From positions 36,315 to 100,314 of the forward strand of contig REES01000082.1 in the NCBI GenBank assembly GCA_007694935.1: 64,000 nt of DNA, in the 5' to 3' direction. This document shows, one piece after another, positions 36,921 to 46,631 of the stretch (position 1 is its first letter; each line of letters begins with the position of its first letter). The notes beneath the pieces were generated by a model. The model was not told the DNA's origin and did no database searches. It saw only the letters and a program-made list of their open reading frames with translations. This stretch comes from Rhodospirillales bacterium (GTDB taxonomy: Bacteria > Pseudomonadota > Alphaproteobacteria > Rhodospirillales > Defluviicoccaceae). Position numbers and translations under genes: made by a program.

Positions 36921-38234
36921 TCACCGTCGCCGAATAAAAAGCCGCATCAGCCGCCTGCCGGCACGGGCAAGGGCGGAGGCGACCATCCGGGTGACCGCCG
37001 CGAGCCGCTCCAGGGCGGTCAGCTCGGTACGGTAGACCTCGGCCAGGGCCACCCGGATGTTGACCACCCCCTCCGCCGCCACGACATGAAACCGCCGCGC
37101 CGACACCAGCCAAAGAGGGCTGGTGAGCAGGCTCAATACGACCACCGCGATGGTCAGGCGGTACCCTTCGTCGTCAATCAGCCCGGCGCCGAGCCCGACT
37201 GCGGCCAGGACGAACGAGAACTCGCCGATCTGCCCCATGGCGAGGCCGGCGGGGAAAGCGCGCTCCCACGGCTCCCCCAGGAGGCGGAGAGCGCCCACGT
37301 TGACCACGGTCTTGAGCAGCACCACCGCCAGCAGCAGGCCGATCACCAAGCCGATGTTTTGCCAGATCAAGCCGAGGTCGAGCAGCAGCCCGATGGACAG
37401 GAAGAACACCACCATCAGCACGTTTTCGATCGGCACTGTTGCCCGCACCGCGGCCGCGTGATCGGTGGAGTTGCCCACCACCAGCCCGGCGAGGAAGGCG
37501 CCGTAAGCTGGTGACAGGCCGACCATGCCGCTCGCTGCGGCCGCGGAGAAGCAGAAGGCCACGGCGGCGAGGGCGGCCATGTCCTTACGTCCCCGGAACC
37601 AGCGGGCGGTCGGCAGGATCACCCGCTTGCGCCGGGTGAAGTAGGCGATCAGGGCAGCCAGCAGCCCGACGGCGACGACGATTTCCAGCCCCAGCCAGGG
37701 ATCCAGCCCGCGTGTGCCGCCCAGCGCCGCCAGTACCATGAGCATGGGCACCACGGCGAGGTCCTGGGCAATGGTGACGCCGAGCGCCACCCGGCCCACG
37801 TCGCTGCGGAGTTCACCGATCTGGTCCAGCAACTTGACGGTGACCGCGGTGCTGCTCATCGCCAGGATGAAGCCCATCAGCACCGCTTGCGGGTGGGACC
37901 AGCCGGCGAGTTCCGCCACCGCAAAGGCGATGGCGAGTGCGGTCGCGATTTGGATCAGCGTGCACAGGATCGAGGTGCGCAACACGGTGACGAACGAGCG
38001 GAGGCTCAGCTCCATGCCGATGACAAACAGCAGCATCAGCACCCCGAGCTCGGCCAGGGTCTGGATGCTGTCCGAGCTCTCGATCAGGCCGGCGCCACTC
38101 GGCCCCAGCAGCACGCCGGCCAGGATGTAGCCGACGATCGCCGGCTGGCGGAGCCGGGTGAGCGCCAAGCCCGCCAGCACCGCCGCAGTCGTGACCAGGG
38201 CGATCTGGGTGAGATCGGCCGCGCTCGACTCCAT
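36921..38234 (-). CDS. CPA2-family monovalent cation/proton antiporter (no RCK domain)
   Basis: A 437-residue inner-membrane protein with about 12 helices. The conserved features are PAIVGYILAGVLLGPSG, ELGVLMLLFVIGMEL, MSSTAVTVKLL, the helix 5/6 pair TIAQDLAVVPML with Gln-Asp, and LSPAYGAFLAGLVVGNS. It matches the KefB/YbaL-type exchangers that move K+ or Na+ against H+, but the usual C-terminal TrkA-N/RCK sensor is absent; the tail is a short basic helix ending RLFIRRR. It is a stand-alone transporter in this window, downstream of the hydrolase gene. Confidence 0.9.
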   Translation of the reverse strand: MESSAADLTQIALVTTAAVLAGLALTRLRQPAIVGYILAGVLLGPSGAGLIESSDSIQTLAELGVLMLLFVIGMELSLRSFVTVLRTSILCTLIQIATALAIAFAVAELAGWSHPQAVLMGFILAMSSTAVTVKLLDQIGELRSDVGRVALGVTIAQDLAVVPMLMVLAALGGTRGLDPWLGLEIVVAVGLLAALIAYFTRRKRVILPTARWFRGRKDMAALAAVAFCFSAAAASGMVGLSPAYGAFLAGLVVGNSTDHAAAVRATVPIENVLMVVFFLSIGLLLDLGLIWQNIGLVIGLLLAVVLLKTVVNVGALRLLGEPWERAFPAGLAMGQIGEFSFVLAAVGLGAGLIDDEGYRLTIAVVVLSLLTSPLWLVSARRFHVVAAEGVVNIRVALAEVYRTELTALERLAAVTRMVASALARAGRRLMRLFIRRR

Positions 38235-38263
38235 GCCGGATGCCGACTCCGCTCAAGCCACAG

Positions 38264-38281
38264 CGCGCGGCCGGCCGCGCG
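38264..38281. terminator. GC palindrome between hydrolase and antiporter genes
   Basis: CGCGCGGCC and GGCCGCGCG are directly joined, a perfect 18-base palindrome, and a second palindrome GGCCGCGCGGCC (38273–38284) overlaps it. It sits in the 65 bases between the hydrolase stop and the antiporter start. It may fold as a terminator-like or processing hairpin; no U-tract is present. Confidence 0.3.
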
Positions 38282-38299
38282 GCCTCGACTGCAATTGGT

Positions 38300-39151
38300 T
38301 CAGGCCAGCAGCCAGTCCCGGACGATGCGGATCTGCTCGCCGTCCATCAGCATCGGCGCGTGGCCGATGCCGGGGAACTCCACCAGGTCCGCCTTCGGGC
38401 CGCGGGTCAGCATCTCTTCCGCGGTCTCCTTCAGCAGCACATCGGACTGGGCGCCGCGCACCACCAGCACCGGGCACTTGATGGCATCCCACACCGGCCA
38501 GATGGTCACCGGCTCCGAAAACCCCTCCTTGAACGGCTCGGCCAAGCGCGGATCGTAGTGCAGGCGGAGCTTGCCGGTCTCCGGATCATGGCGGATGCTG
38601 TGCTCGGCCAGGTGCCGCCACTGGGCATCGGTGAGCGGCCCGAACGGCGCCGCCACCTGGCGCAGGTAGCCCTCCAGCCCCTCGATGGTCTCGAAATCCG
38701 GATTGTTGCCGACGTAGCCGGCGATGCGCTCCAGCGCCGGCTTGCCGATGTAGCCGCCGACATCGTTGACCACCAGCTTGCGGATGGGGGTGTTGGGCTG
38801 GGCCGCCAGCATCATGCCGAGCAGGCCGCCCAGGGACGTGCCGATCCAGTCCACCTCGGCCACGTCGAGGCGGGCGATCAATGCCGCCATGTCCTGGACA
38901 TAGGTGGTCGGGCTGTAATCCGCCGACACCGGCAGCCAGTGGCTGTTGCCGCGCCCCGGCAGGTCCGGGCAGGCCACCCGGTATCGGTCTTCCAGGGCCT
39001 CGGCAATGAAATCGAAGTCCCGCCCCCGCCGGGTGAGGCCATGCACGCAGATCAGCGCCGGCTTGCCCCCAGAGGCGCCCCACTCGAAGTAGGCGATCTT
39101 GTGGAAGCCGTGCGGCCCCAGGCTCAGGTAGCTGCGTTCCTGCATTGCCAT
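38300..39151 (-). CDS. Alpha/beta hydrolase
   Basis: A 283-residue cytoplasmic hydrolase. It has the oxyanion HG in CVHGLTRRG (about 35–43), the nucleophile elbow GTSLGG, and the acid/His pair supplied by strands ending in VRGAQSD and PGIGHAPML. Such proteins are esterases or related enzymes; the substrate cannot be told. It lies 81 bases after hisS on the same strand and may be weakly co-transcribed. The start ATG 39151 gives MAMQERSYL; no signal is seen. Confidence 0.88.
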   Translation of the reverse strand: MAMQERSYLSLGPHGFHKIAYFEWGASGGKPALICVHGLTRRGRDFDFIAEALEDRYRVACPDLPGRGNSHWLPVSADYSPTTYVQDMAALIARLDVAEVDWIGTSLGGLLGMMLAAQPNTPIRKLVVNDVGGYIGKPALERIAGYVGNNPDFETIEGLEGYLRQVAAPFGPLTDAQWRHLAEHSIRHDPETGKLRLHYDPRLAEPFKEGFSEPVTIWPVWDAIKCPVLVVRGAQSDVLLKETAEEMLTRGPKADLVEFPGIGHAPMLMDGEQIRIVRDWLLA

Positions 39152-39232
39152 GGCTCTAGTCTCCCCCTTGTCGATCAGCCGGCCGGGTGCGCCCCCTCGG
39201 CCAATCGAGTTTCGGCCAGAACCGGAACGGGA

Positions 39233-40477
39233 TCAAGGGAGCCGGGCGAGGTGGGTCGGAAGGGAATCGATCGGGACCTGCTGCTGTTCCCCGGAGTGCA
39301 TATCGCGGACGGTGGCGAGGCCGGCGGCGAGCTCGGCTTCCCCCAGAATCACCGCGGCGCGGGCGCCGATCCTGTTGGCCCGCTTCATCCGCTTGGCGAG
39401 CCCGCCCGAGTAGCCGAGATCCACCACCAGGCCCGCCGAGCGCAGCCGTTGAGCCACCGCCAGCGCCGGCTTTTGCTGCGCCATATCCACCGGCACCACG
39501 GCGATCGGAGCCGGCGGGCCGCTGTCTTCCGCCACCAGCATGGCGAGCCGCTCCACCCCGGCGGCCCAGCCGATGCCGGGGGTGGTCGGCCCGCCGAGTT
39601 CCGCCACCAAGCCGTCATACCGGCCGCCGGCCAGTACCGCATTCTGCGCCCCGAGCGCGTCCGTGGTGAACTCGAACGCGGTGTGGCAGTAGTAGTCCAG
39701 GCCGCGAACCAGCCGCGGGTTGTGGCGGAAGGGGACGCCGCACGCCTCCAATCCGGCCAGCACCGCCTCGAAAAAGGCCCGGGAGCCGTCGCTGAGGCTG
39801 TCGGTGATCAGCGGCGCCTCGGCGATCAGGGCACGGTCGCCCTCGTCCTTCGAGTCGAGGATGCGCAGCGGATTGCGGTGCAGGCGGTCGCGGCTGTCCG
39901 GCGACAGGCTGTCATGGTGCGCCGCGAAGTAGGTGATCAGGCGTTCGCGGTAGACGGCGCGGCTCGCGCTGTCGCCAAGCGTGTTGATCTCCAGCACCAC
40001 CTTGTCGGCCAAGCCGAGGGCGGCCAGGAAGTCGGCGCCCAAAGTCACCACCTCGACATCGGCCAGGGCATCGGCCACACCGATGAGTTCGACCCCGACT
40101 TGGTGGAACTGGCGCAGGCGGCCCTTCTGCGGCCGCTCATAGCGGAACATCGGGCCGCGGTAGAACAGCTTCAGCGGCACCTGGTGCAACAGGCCGTTGG
40201 ACACCACCGCCCGGACCACGCCCGCAGTGTTCTCCGGCCGGAGGGTCAGGCTGGCACCGCCGCGGTCCTGGAAGGTGTACATCTCCTTGGCGACGATGTC
40301 GGAGGTATCGCCGAGCGAGCGGGCGAACACCTCGGTGAACTCGAACGCCGGGGTCGCGATCTCGCCATAGCCGTAGCGTTCGGCCACGGCGAAGGCGGCC
40401 TGCTCGATGCGCCGGTGGCGGCGGCAGTCGTCAGGGAGAAGATCGCGGGTGCCGCGAACCGGCTGCAGGGAGGCCAT
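39233..40477 (-). CDS. hisS: Histidyl-tRNA synthetase
   Basis: It charges tRNA-His. The 414-residue class II enzyme has PVRGTRDLLPD at the start, motif 1, motif 2 with FRYERPQKGRLRQFHQ (111–126), HisA/HisB motifs LVRGLDYYCHTAFEF and GGRYDGLV, and a short anticodon domain. The motif 2 loop is the ordinary bacterial type. The divergent HisRS of Rhizobiales and Rhodobacterales differs, so this points to a Rhodospirillales-like host. It follows ispG by 14 bases in the conserved order rodZ–ispG–hisS. Confidence 0.96.
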   Translation of the reverse strand: MASLQPVRGTRDLLPDDCRRHRRIEQAAFAVAERYGYGEIATPAFEFTEVFARSLGDTSDIVAKEMYTFQDRGGASLTLRPENTAGVVRAVVSNGLLHQVPLKLFYRGPMFRYERPQKGRLRQFHQVGVELIGVADALADVEVVTLGADFLAALGLADKVVLEINTLGDSASRAVYRERLITYFAAHHDSLSPDSRDRLHRNPLRILDSKDEGDRALIAEAPLITDSLSDGSRAFFEAVLAGLEACGVPFRHNPRLVRGLDYYCHTAFEFTTDALGAQNAVLAGGRYDGLVAELGGPTTPGIGWAAGVERLAMLVAEDSGPPAPIAVVPVDMAQQKPALAVAQRLRSAGLVVDLGYSGGLAKRMKRANRIGARAAVILGEAELAAGLATVRDMHSGEQQQVPIDSLPTHLARLP

Positions 40478-40491
40478 GGTGAACCGAGCCG

Positions 40492-41793
40492 CTACCGCCC
40501 GTCGGCGGTGACGGGGGGCGGGCTCGGTTCCGGCGTATCAGCGTGGACTGCCCGCGCATCGGCCGCAGGAGCGTAGCGGGCGGCCACGTAGTCCTCGACG
40601 ATCTGCTGGAACGCCTGGGCGATGTCCGGCCCCCGCAGGGTGATCGTCTTGCGGCCGTCGATGAACACCGGTGCGGCAGGCTCCTCCCCGGTGCCGGGAA
40701 GGCTGATCCCGATGTCGGCGTGCTTGCTCTCGCCCGGACCATTGACGATGCAGCCCATCACCGCGACGCTCATCCGCTCGACCCCGGGCCGCTCCTGCCG
40801 CCACACCGGCATGCGGGCGCGGATGTACCCCTGGATCTGTCCGGCCAGCTCCTGGAAGAAGGTGCTGGTGGTACGCCCGCAACCCGGGCAGGCGGCGACC
40901 ATCGGCGCGAACGAGCGGATGCCCATGACCTGAAGGATCTGCTGGGCGACCACCACCTCCTCGGTGCGGTCGCCGTCCGGCTGTGGCGTCAGCGAGACCC
41001 GGATGGTATCGCCGATGCCTTCCTGCAATAGCACCGAAAGCGCCGCGGTCGACGCGACGATGCCCTTGGAGCCCATACCGGCCTCGGTCAGTCCCAGGTG
41101 CAGCGCGTGGTCGGTGCGGGCGGCCAGCGCCCGGTAGACCGCGATCAGGCTCTGGACGTCGCTGACCTTGCACGACAGGATGATGCGGTCGCGGCCGAGG
41201 CCGATCTCCTCCGCCCGGCGCGCACTCTCCACCGCCGACAGCACCAGCGCTTCGCGGGTCACCTCAGCAGCGCTCCGGGGTGACGGCGAGGCCGCGTTCT
41301 CATCCATCAGCCGGGCTTGGAGTTCCTGATCCAGGCTGCCCCAGTTGACACCGATGCGGACCGGCCGGTCATACCGGAGCGCCACCTCGATCATGGTGCC
41401 GAATTGCCGGTCCCGCTTCTCCCGGAAGCCGACATTGCCGGGATTGATCCGATACTTGGCCAAGGCTTCGGCGCAGGCCGGATGGGCATTGAGCAGACGG
41501 TGGCCGATGTAGTGGAAGTCGCCCACCAGCGGCACGTCCACGCCCATGGCGGCGAGCCGGTCGCGGATGTGCGGCACGGCCGCCGCCGCCTCGTCGCGAT
41601 CCACCGTGATGCGGACCACTTCCGAGCCGGCGGCGGCCAGCGCCGCCACCTGGGCCACGGTGGCTGCCACATCCGCGGTGTCGGTGTTGGTCATGGACTG
41701 CACCACCACAGGATGGCCACCGCCCACCACCACATCACCGACACGGACCGGCACCGTGGTCCGCCGGGGAAGGATGCTATCAGGAGCCGTCAT
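40492..41793 (-). CDS. ispG: 4-hydroxy-3-methylbut-2-en-1-yl diphosphate synthase (flavodoxin)
   Basis: IspG makes HMBPP in the MEP pathway of isoprenoid precursors. The 433-residue protein has the TIM-barrel start [14 protein letters not shown], the mid-region [10 protein letters not shown] and, in the C-terminal domain, CPGCGRT and GCIVNGPGE with the three Cys and Glu that hold the [4Fe-4S] cluster. ATG 41793 gives the standard start ([19 protein letters not shown]). It has a Pro-rich tail of about 20 residues. Isoprenoids from this route would feed hopanoids and ubiquinone. Confidence 0.95.
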   Translation of the reverse strand: MTAPDSILPRRTTVPVRVGDVVVGGGHPVVVQSMTNTDTADVAATVAQVAALAAAGSEVVRITVDRDEAAAAVPHIRDRLAAMGVDVPLVGDFHYIGHRLLNAHPACAEALAKYRINPGNVGFREKRDRQFGTMIEVALRYDRPVRIGVNWGSLDQELQARLMDENAASPSPRSAAEVTREALVLSAVESARRAEEIGLGRDRIILSCKVSDVQSLIAVYRALAARTDHALHLGLTEAGMGSKGIVASTAALSVLLQEGIGDTIRVSLTPQPDGDRTEEVVVAQQILQVMGIRSFAPMVAACPGCGRTTSTFFQELAGQIQGYIRARMPVWRQERPGVERMSVAVMGCIVNGPGESKHADIGISLPGTGEEPAAPVFIDGRKTITLRGPDIAQAFQQIVEDYVAARYAPAADARAVHADTPEPSPPPVTADGR

Positions 41794-41946
41794 TGTCTCG
41801 TCCCGGTGGTGGTTGTGACAAGGCAGGCCGGTGGGCCGAAGCGCCCCGTTTGTGCCGGATGGCGCTGCCACCCGTCAACGCCGTTGCGGCCGGCGGCCAG
41901 GAAGTCCCGGTGTTGCGGCGACCGGCCCGCCTCGACAGCCGGTGAT

Positions 41947-43080
41947 CTAGGGATTGGCCGAGCGGGGCTGCAGCCGGTCCGGTTCCAACGGCACGTTCCG
42001 GCGAACCACGCCCGGCCCCCCCAGGGCTGGGATCGGCTCCCCATTCACCCGGATCTCCAGGCCGCCGGCATTGCCGACAGTCAGGCGGAGCCCGGACTGG
42101 GCGGGCACCAGATAGTCCTCCCCTGGGGCCATGATCCGGCTCAGGATGCGGTTGCCGAGGGGGTCGCGTATTTCCACCCAGCTTCGTTCGGTCGCCGTCA
42201 GCACCACCCGGGCAATGCCGTCGGCCGGTCCGTCCGCCGCCTGTGCCGCACCGGCGGGTACGCTGGTGGTCGTGCGGACCTCACCCGACGCGCCGGCCGG
42301 AGCGGCCGTGACGCCAGCTTGCGGATCACTTCCGCGACCGGGCGCCACTTGCGAGGAGGCATCATCGCGGCGCAAACCGCTGCCCCCATGCGCCGTCGGC
42401 GAAGGGGCGCTCATCGCGACGGTGGCATCGACGTCGTTCCGGTTGCCGCGATCCTCCGGCAGGGCGCTGCGCGCCGCATCCGCCACCAGGACATCGGGCC
42501 CGGGGACCAGGACCGGCGCCGCGGGTTTCCGCGAGGGACCCGGCGTCAACTCTGCGGGGCCGCCGGTGGCCGGCGTGTCGGCCGGTTCCGATGGTGTCGA
42601 GAAGCTGTCCGGCAGCAGGGTGGCCAAGCGTTCCGGCAGTGGTGCGACCAAGTCCGCGACGAAGCCATCGCGCGAGGTCCCGACGTACCACAGGCCGTAG
42701 GCGACGATGGCGATCAAGGCGCCCACCAGCACGATGCTGCCGCCGGGCGAAGCTGATTCGGAGACCGGTTCGGGGAAGCGCAGGTCACCTGGATGGCTGC
42801 CGCGCCGGGTCTCGGCCCGGACCCTGCGCACCGCCTCTTCGCCATCAACGCCGAGGTACTCGGCATAGGCCCGGACGAAGCCGGAGACATAAGCCGGCCC
42901 AGGCAGATCGCGATAGCGCCCGTCCTCGATGGCCTCCAGGAACACCCGGCGGATGTTCAGGCTTTGGGAGGCTTCATCCAGATCGGCGCCCATGCGCAAC
43001 CGGCACGCCCGCAGCAGCGGGCCCACGACACCCTCTTGATCATGCCCGGCTTGGCCATCCATCGGAACCATCCCTTGCAT
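41947..43080 (-). CDS. rodZ: RodZ-like cytoskeletal/HTH membrane protein
   Basis: RodZ links MreB to the envelope and keeps rod shape. The 377 residues hold an N-terminal HTH_25 domain (LLRACRLRMGADLDEASQSLNI then FLEAIEDGRYRDLPGPAYVSGFVRAYAEYLG, about 22–80), one membrane helix (about 114–133), a long Ala/Pro-rich periplasmic spacer and a C-terminal DUF4115 beta domain (VVLTATERSWVEIRDPLGN…). Location directly before ispG and hisS is the classic context. It may start at ATG 43080 or the nearby ATG six codons on. Confidence 0.88.
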   Translation of the reverse strand: MQGMVPMDGQAGHDQEGVVGPLLRACRLRMGADLDEASQSLNIRRVFLEAIEDGRYRDLPGPAYVSGFVRAYAEYLGVDGEEAVRRVRAETRRGSHPGDLRFPEPVSESASPGGSIVLVGALIAIVAYGLWYVGTSRDGFVADLVAPLPERLATLLPDSFSTPSEPADTPATGGPAELTPGPSRKPAAPVLVPGPDVLVADAARSALPEDRGNRNDVDATVAMSAPSPTAHGGSGLRRDDASSQVAPGRGSDPQAGVTAAPAGASGEVRTTTSVPAGAAQAADGPADGIARVVLTATERSWVEIRDPLGNRILSRIMAPGEDYLVPAQSGLRLTVGNAGGLEIRVNGEPIPALGGPGVVRRNVPLEPDRLQPRSANP

Positions 43081-43297
43081 GTCGACGTGCTGGCACAGTC
43101 AAAGTCAATCGCCCGCTGCTTCCCGGCGTCATCCCGTTGCGGTCAGGACAGCGTGACCGCCGCCGCGGAATGCGATAATGCTGGATCAAACCAAGCGGCC
43201 GACCGGGCGTACGCGCCATAGTAGAAAAGCAGGTCGATCAGACTGCAGCATTGTCGCCAACGCCTCCCCCAAATGCAAGGCGAAAGCTGCAATGCTG

Positions 43298-45568
43298 TCA
43301 GATCGTTATCGCATGATCCCGAGCGAACGCCACAAGCTTGGTGCGGATCGTCGGCTCGCGGGTCAGCCGGGCCTCCTGCATGAAGGCTTCGAGCTGTCCC
43401 AGGGCCAGGCTCCGGACCATGGCTCTGACCGGCCCCACCGCGAAAGGCGGCAGGGAAAGGTCACGGTAACCGATCCCCACCAGCGCCATGGCATCAAGCG
43501 GTCGTCCGGCCATTTCACCGCAGAGGCTGACCGACACGCCGGCATTCCGGCACCGCCGAACGATGTCCGACAGCAGGTCGAGGAAAACCGGCGACAGGCT
43601 GTCATAGCGCGATGCCATCCGGGCGCTGCCGCGGTCGCTCGCGAACAGAAACTGTGCCAGGTCATTGGTGCCGACCGAGATGAAGTCGGCCTCGGCAAGC
43701 AACGAATCCAGCTGCAACACCAGCGCAGGCACCTCCAGCATCGCGCCAACCCTGAGCGTTCGCGGCAACGGCCCCCGAAGTCGGGCCTCCCGCTGCAACT
43801 CCTGGTCGAACAGGCGGCGAGCAAACCGGAACTCCTCGACGTCCGCCACCATCGGAAACATCACCTTGAGATCGGTGAGCGCGGCCGCGCGAATCATGGC
43901 GCGAAGCTGCTGGCGTAACAGCGCCGGCCGGTCCAGCGCGACGCGGATCGCCCGCCAGCCCATCGCCGGGTTCTCCTCCGCCAGCCGCTCCCAGTGCGGC
44001 AGCACCTTGTCGCCGCCGATGTCGAGGGTGCGAAACACCACCGGCTTCCCGGCGGCGTAGTCGAGCACCCGGGCATACAGCACCCGCTGGTTCTCCACGT
44101 CGGGCAGCTCGGTCCGCGCCATGAAGGGCACCTCGGTGCGGTAGAGCCCCACGCCGTCGGCACCGAACTCGGCCACGTGCGGCAGGTCGACCAGAAGACC
44201 GGCGTTGATGTTGAGCATGACCCGGACGCCGTCACGGGTGACCGCGGGCGCGTCCCGCTCGGCCACGTAGGCCGCCTGCTTCCGGTTGCGAATCTCCAGG
44301 TTGGTGGCGAACGCTTCGCGGATGTGCTCGCTCGGCCGGACGAACACCTGCCCGTGCTGGCCATCCAGGATGACCGTGTCGCCGGCTTCGATCCGGGACA
44401 GGGCCCGCCGGACTTGGCCGATCACCGGAATATCCAGCGCCCGGGCGACGATCGAGACGTGCGCGTTGAAGGAGCCTTCCTCCAGGATCAGCCCCTTGAG
44501 CCGCCCCACATCATAGTCCAGCAGCTCTGCCGGACCCATGTTGCGGGCGACCAGGATCGCATCGACCCCCTCGGGAAGCTCATGGCTCTCGCCGATCGAG
44601 CCGAGAAGGTGCTGCAGCAGCCGGTTGCTCAAATCCTCGAGATCGTAAACCCGTTCCCGCAGGATCGGGTCCGACACCTGATGAAAGCGGGCGCGAATCT
44701 CGTTGGCAACCTTCTGCACCGCCGCTTCGGCGGTGAGCCCGGTGTCGATGGCATCGCCGATCCGTCGCAGCCAACCGACATCGGCGGCGATCATCCGGTA
44801 GGTTTCCAGCACGTCACGGTACTCGTCGCCCCGACCGGGCATGGTGTGCTCGAGGATGTCGTCCAGCGAGCCGTGCATTTCCGTCACCGCCCGCCGCAGG
44901 CGTTCGTGCTCGATCCCCGTGTCGTCGGCAACGATCCGGCGAATGGTGATGCGCGGCCGATGCTGGACCGCCGTGCCGATGGCCAAGCCGGCGTTGAGGC
45001 TCACCCCTTCCAGCCGGAGCGGGGTGACGGCGATGCCTTCCGTGGGGGTCAGTTCGGCCCGGCTCACCAGTTCCCCGCTCGCCACCAGTTCGGCCAGGAC
45101 CATGGCCACCGTCTGCAGGACCTCGATCTCATCGTCACTGTACTGCCGACGTTCCTGGTTCTGGACGGCCACCACCCCCAGCACCCGCCCCCGGGCGATG
45201 ATCGGCACGCCCATCAGCGACTGATAGATTTCCTCGCCCGTTTCCGGCCGCAACACGAAGCTGGGATGATGCTGAGCATCGGCCAGGGCGAGCGGCCGAC
45301 CGCTCGCCGCAATCTCGCCAATCAAGCCCTCGCCGATGCGAAGGCGGGTGTAATGGACCGCGCTTTCCCTGAGGCCGCGGGTGGCAAACAGCTCAAGCAC
45401 CTCGCCGGCCCTTCGCAGGTAGATGGAGCACACCTCCGCCGCCATCTCCTCGGCGATGATACCGACGATCCGGCCGAGGCGGGCCTCCGGATCGTCGGCT
45501 CCGGCCATGACGTCGCGGATCCGCGACAGCAGGTGGCGGAAGGCGAGAAACGTCTGGCGATAGTGCAT
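43298..45568 (-). CDS. ptsP: Phosphoenolpyruvate-protein phosphotransferase PtsP (nitrogen PTS enzyme I)
   Basis: EI-Ntr passes phosphate from PEP to NPr as first step of the nitrogen-related PTS. The 756 residues have an N-terminal GAF domain (about 20–165), then the EI N-domain, the phosphohistidine loop SFNAHVSIVARAL (usual TSHAAIVAR altered around the His, His kept), and the PEP-binding barrel with GLYRTEVPFM, FRTLDIGGDK, GAMLEVPALV, SVGTNDLAQFLFA and the late Cys in VSLCGEMAGRP. ATG 45568 gives a length close to E. coli PtsP. It is 4 bases after the NMO-family gene and in the lysC operon. Confidence 0.93.
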   Translation of the reverse strand: MHYRQTFLAFRHLLSRIRDVMAGADDPEARLGRIVGIIAEEMAAEVCSIYLRRAGEVLELFATRGLRESAVHYTRLRIGEGLIGEIAASGRPLALADAQHHPSFVLRPETGEEIYQSLMGVPIIARGRVLGVVAVQNQERRQYSDDEIEVLQTVAMVLAELVASGELVSRAELTPTEGIAVTPLRLEGVSLNAGLAIGTAVQHRPRITIRRIVADDTGIEHERLRRAVTEMHGSLDDILEHTMPGRGDEYRDVLETYRMIAADVGWLRRIGDAIDTGLTAEAAVQKVANEIRARFHQVSDPILRERVYDLEDLSNRLLQHLLGSIGESHELPEGVDAILVARNMGPAELLDYDVGRLKGLILEEGSFNAHVSIVARALDIPVIGQVRRALSRIEAGDTVILDGQHGQVFVRPSEHIREAFATNLEIRNRKQAAYVAERDAPAVTRDGVRVMLNINAGLLVDLPHVAEFGADGVGLYRTEVPFMARTELPDVENQRVLYARVLDYAAGKPVVFRTLDIGGDKVLPHWERLAEENPAMGWRAIRVALDRPALLRQQLRAMIRAAALTDLKVMFPMVADVEEFRFARRLFDQELQREARLRGPLPRTLRVGAMLEVPALVLQLDSLLAEADFISVGTNDLAQFLFASDRGSARMASRYDSLSPVFLDLLSDIVRRCRNAGVSVSLCGEMAGRPLDAMALVGIGYRDLSLPPFAVGPVRAMVRSLALGQLEAFMQEARLTREPTIRTKLVAFARDHAITI

Positions 45569-45572
45569 CCCG

Positions 45573-46631
45573 TTACGGGGCCTCGGTCTGCCGGCGGCGA
45601 TCCAGCGCGTCCACGGCCTGAGCCACAAGCTCGGCAACAATGTCCGCCGTCGCCTGTTCCCGGGTCACCATGCCGACACTCTGCCCGGCCATCAACGACC
45701 CGTTCTCCACATCGCCATCCAGCACCGCCCGTTTCAGGGCGCCCGCCCAGAACAGCTCGATCTCGAGCTGTGCCTGTTCCAGGCTGATCTGGCCCCCGCG
45801 AAACCGAGCGGACACCTCACGCTGCGCCTGCACGAACCGGCGTGACCCGTTGTTGACGAGGGCCCGCACCGGGATGACCGGCAGCTCGGGGTCCAGTTGC
45901 GTGGTAGGCACCGCATCGCGGGCGCTGGCCCGTATGAAGGCCTTCTTGAACGCCGCATGGGCAACCGATTCGTAGGCGCAGACGAAGCGGGTGCCGAGCT
46001 GGCACCCGGCGGCGCCCATTTCCAGGTACGACAGAATCGCTTCACCCCGGCCGATCCCACCGGCCACGAACACCGGAACCGCCTGCACCGCCGGCAGGAT
46101 CTCCTGCGCCAGCACGCTGGTGGCCACCGGCCCGATATGGCCTCCGGCCTCCGCGCCCTCGATGATGAGGGCGTCCACGCCCTGGCGGACCAGCCGCTTG
46201 GCCACGCCCAGCGAGGGGGCAAAGGCGAGCACCCGCGATCCGTTGTCCTTCAGCCGCTTGATCGCCTGTCCCGACGGCAGCCCCCCCGCCAGCACCACGT
46301 GCCCCACCGAATACTCCAGGCAAACCGCGATCAGGCGGTCCAGGTCGGGGTGCATGGTAATCAGGTTGACACCGAACGGCTTCTCAGTCAGGGCCTCGGT
46401 GGCGGCGATCTCGGCCGACAGCTGGTCGGCGTTCAGCGACCCGCACGCGAGCACGCCAAAGCCGCCGGCGTTGGAGATCGCGGCCACCAGGTTGTGCTCC
46501 GACACCCACGACATGGCGCCGCCGAGAATCGCGTACCGGGTTCCGAGGAAGCTCCGGCCGCGCTGCCACAGTTGGTCGAGCCCGGCCAGCGCCGAAGTCG
46601 CGAGGACGACGTCAGGTGGCATCGAGACCAT
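45573..46631 (-). CDS. Nitronate monooxygenase-family flavoprotein
   Basis: A 352-residue FMN-dependent TIM-barrel protein. Features are YAILGGAMSWVSEHNLVAAISNAGGFGVL near the start, the Gly-rich GAEAGGHIGP, and the FMN-phosphate loop VFVAGGIGRGEAI followed by MGAAGCQLGTRF. Family members oxidise nitronates or act as enoyl-ACP reductase-like enzymes, and the exact substrate is not clear. It overlaps lysC by about 20 bases and precedes ptsP by 4 bases. The start could be ATG 46631 or ATG 46622. Confidence 0.87.
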   Translation of the reverse strand: MVSMPPDVVLATSALAGLDQLWQRGRSFLGTRYAILGGAMSWVSEHNLVAAISNAGGFGVLACGSLNADQLSAEIAATEALTEKPFGVNLITMHPDLDRLIAVCLEYSVGHVVLAGGLPSGQAIKRLKDNGSRVLAFAPSLGVAKRLVRQGVDALIIEGAEAGGHIGPVATSVLAQEILPAVQAVPVFVAGGIGRGEAILSYLEMGAAGCQLGTRFVCAYESVAHAAFKKAFIRASARDAVPTTQLDPELPVIPVRALVNNGSRRFVQAQREVSARFRGGQISLEQAQLEIELFWAGALKRAVLDGDVENGSLMAGQSVGMVTREQATADIVAELVAQAVDALDRRRQTEAP

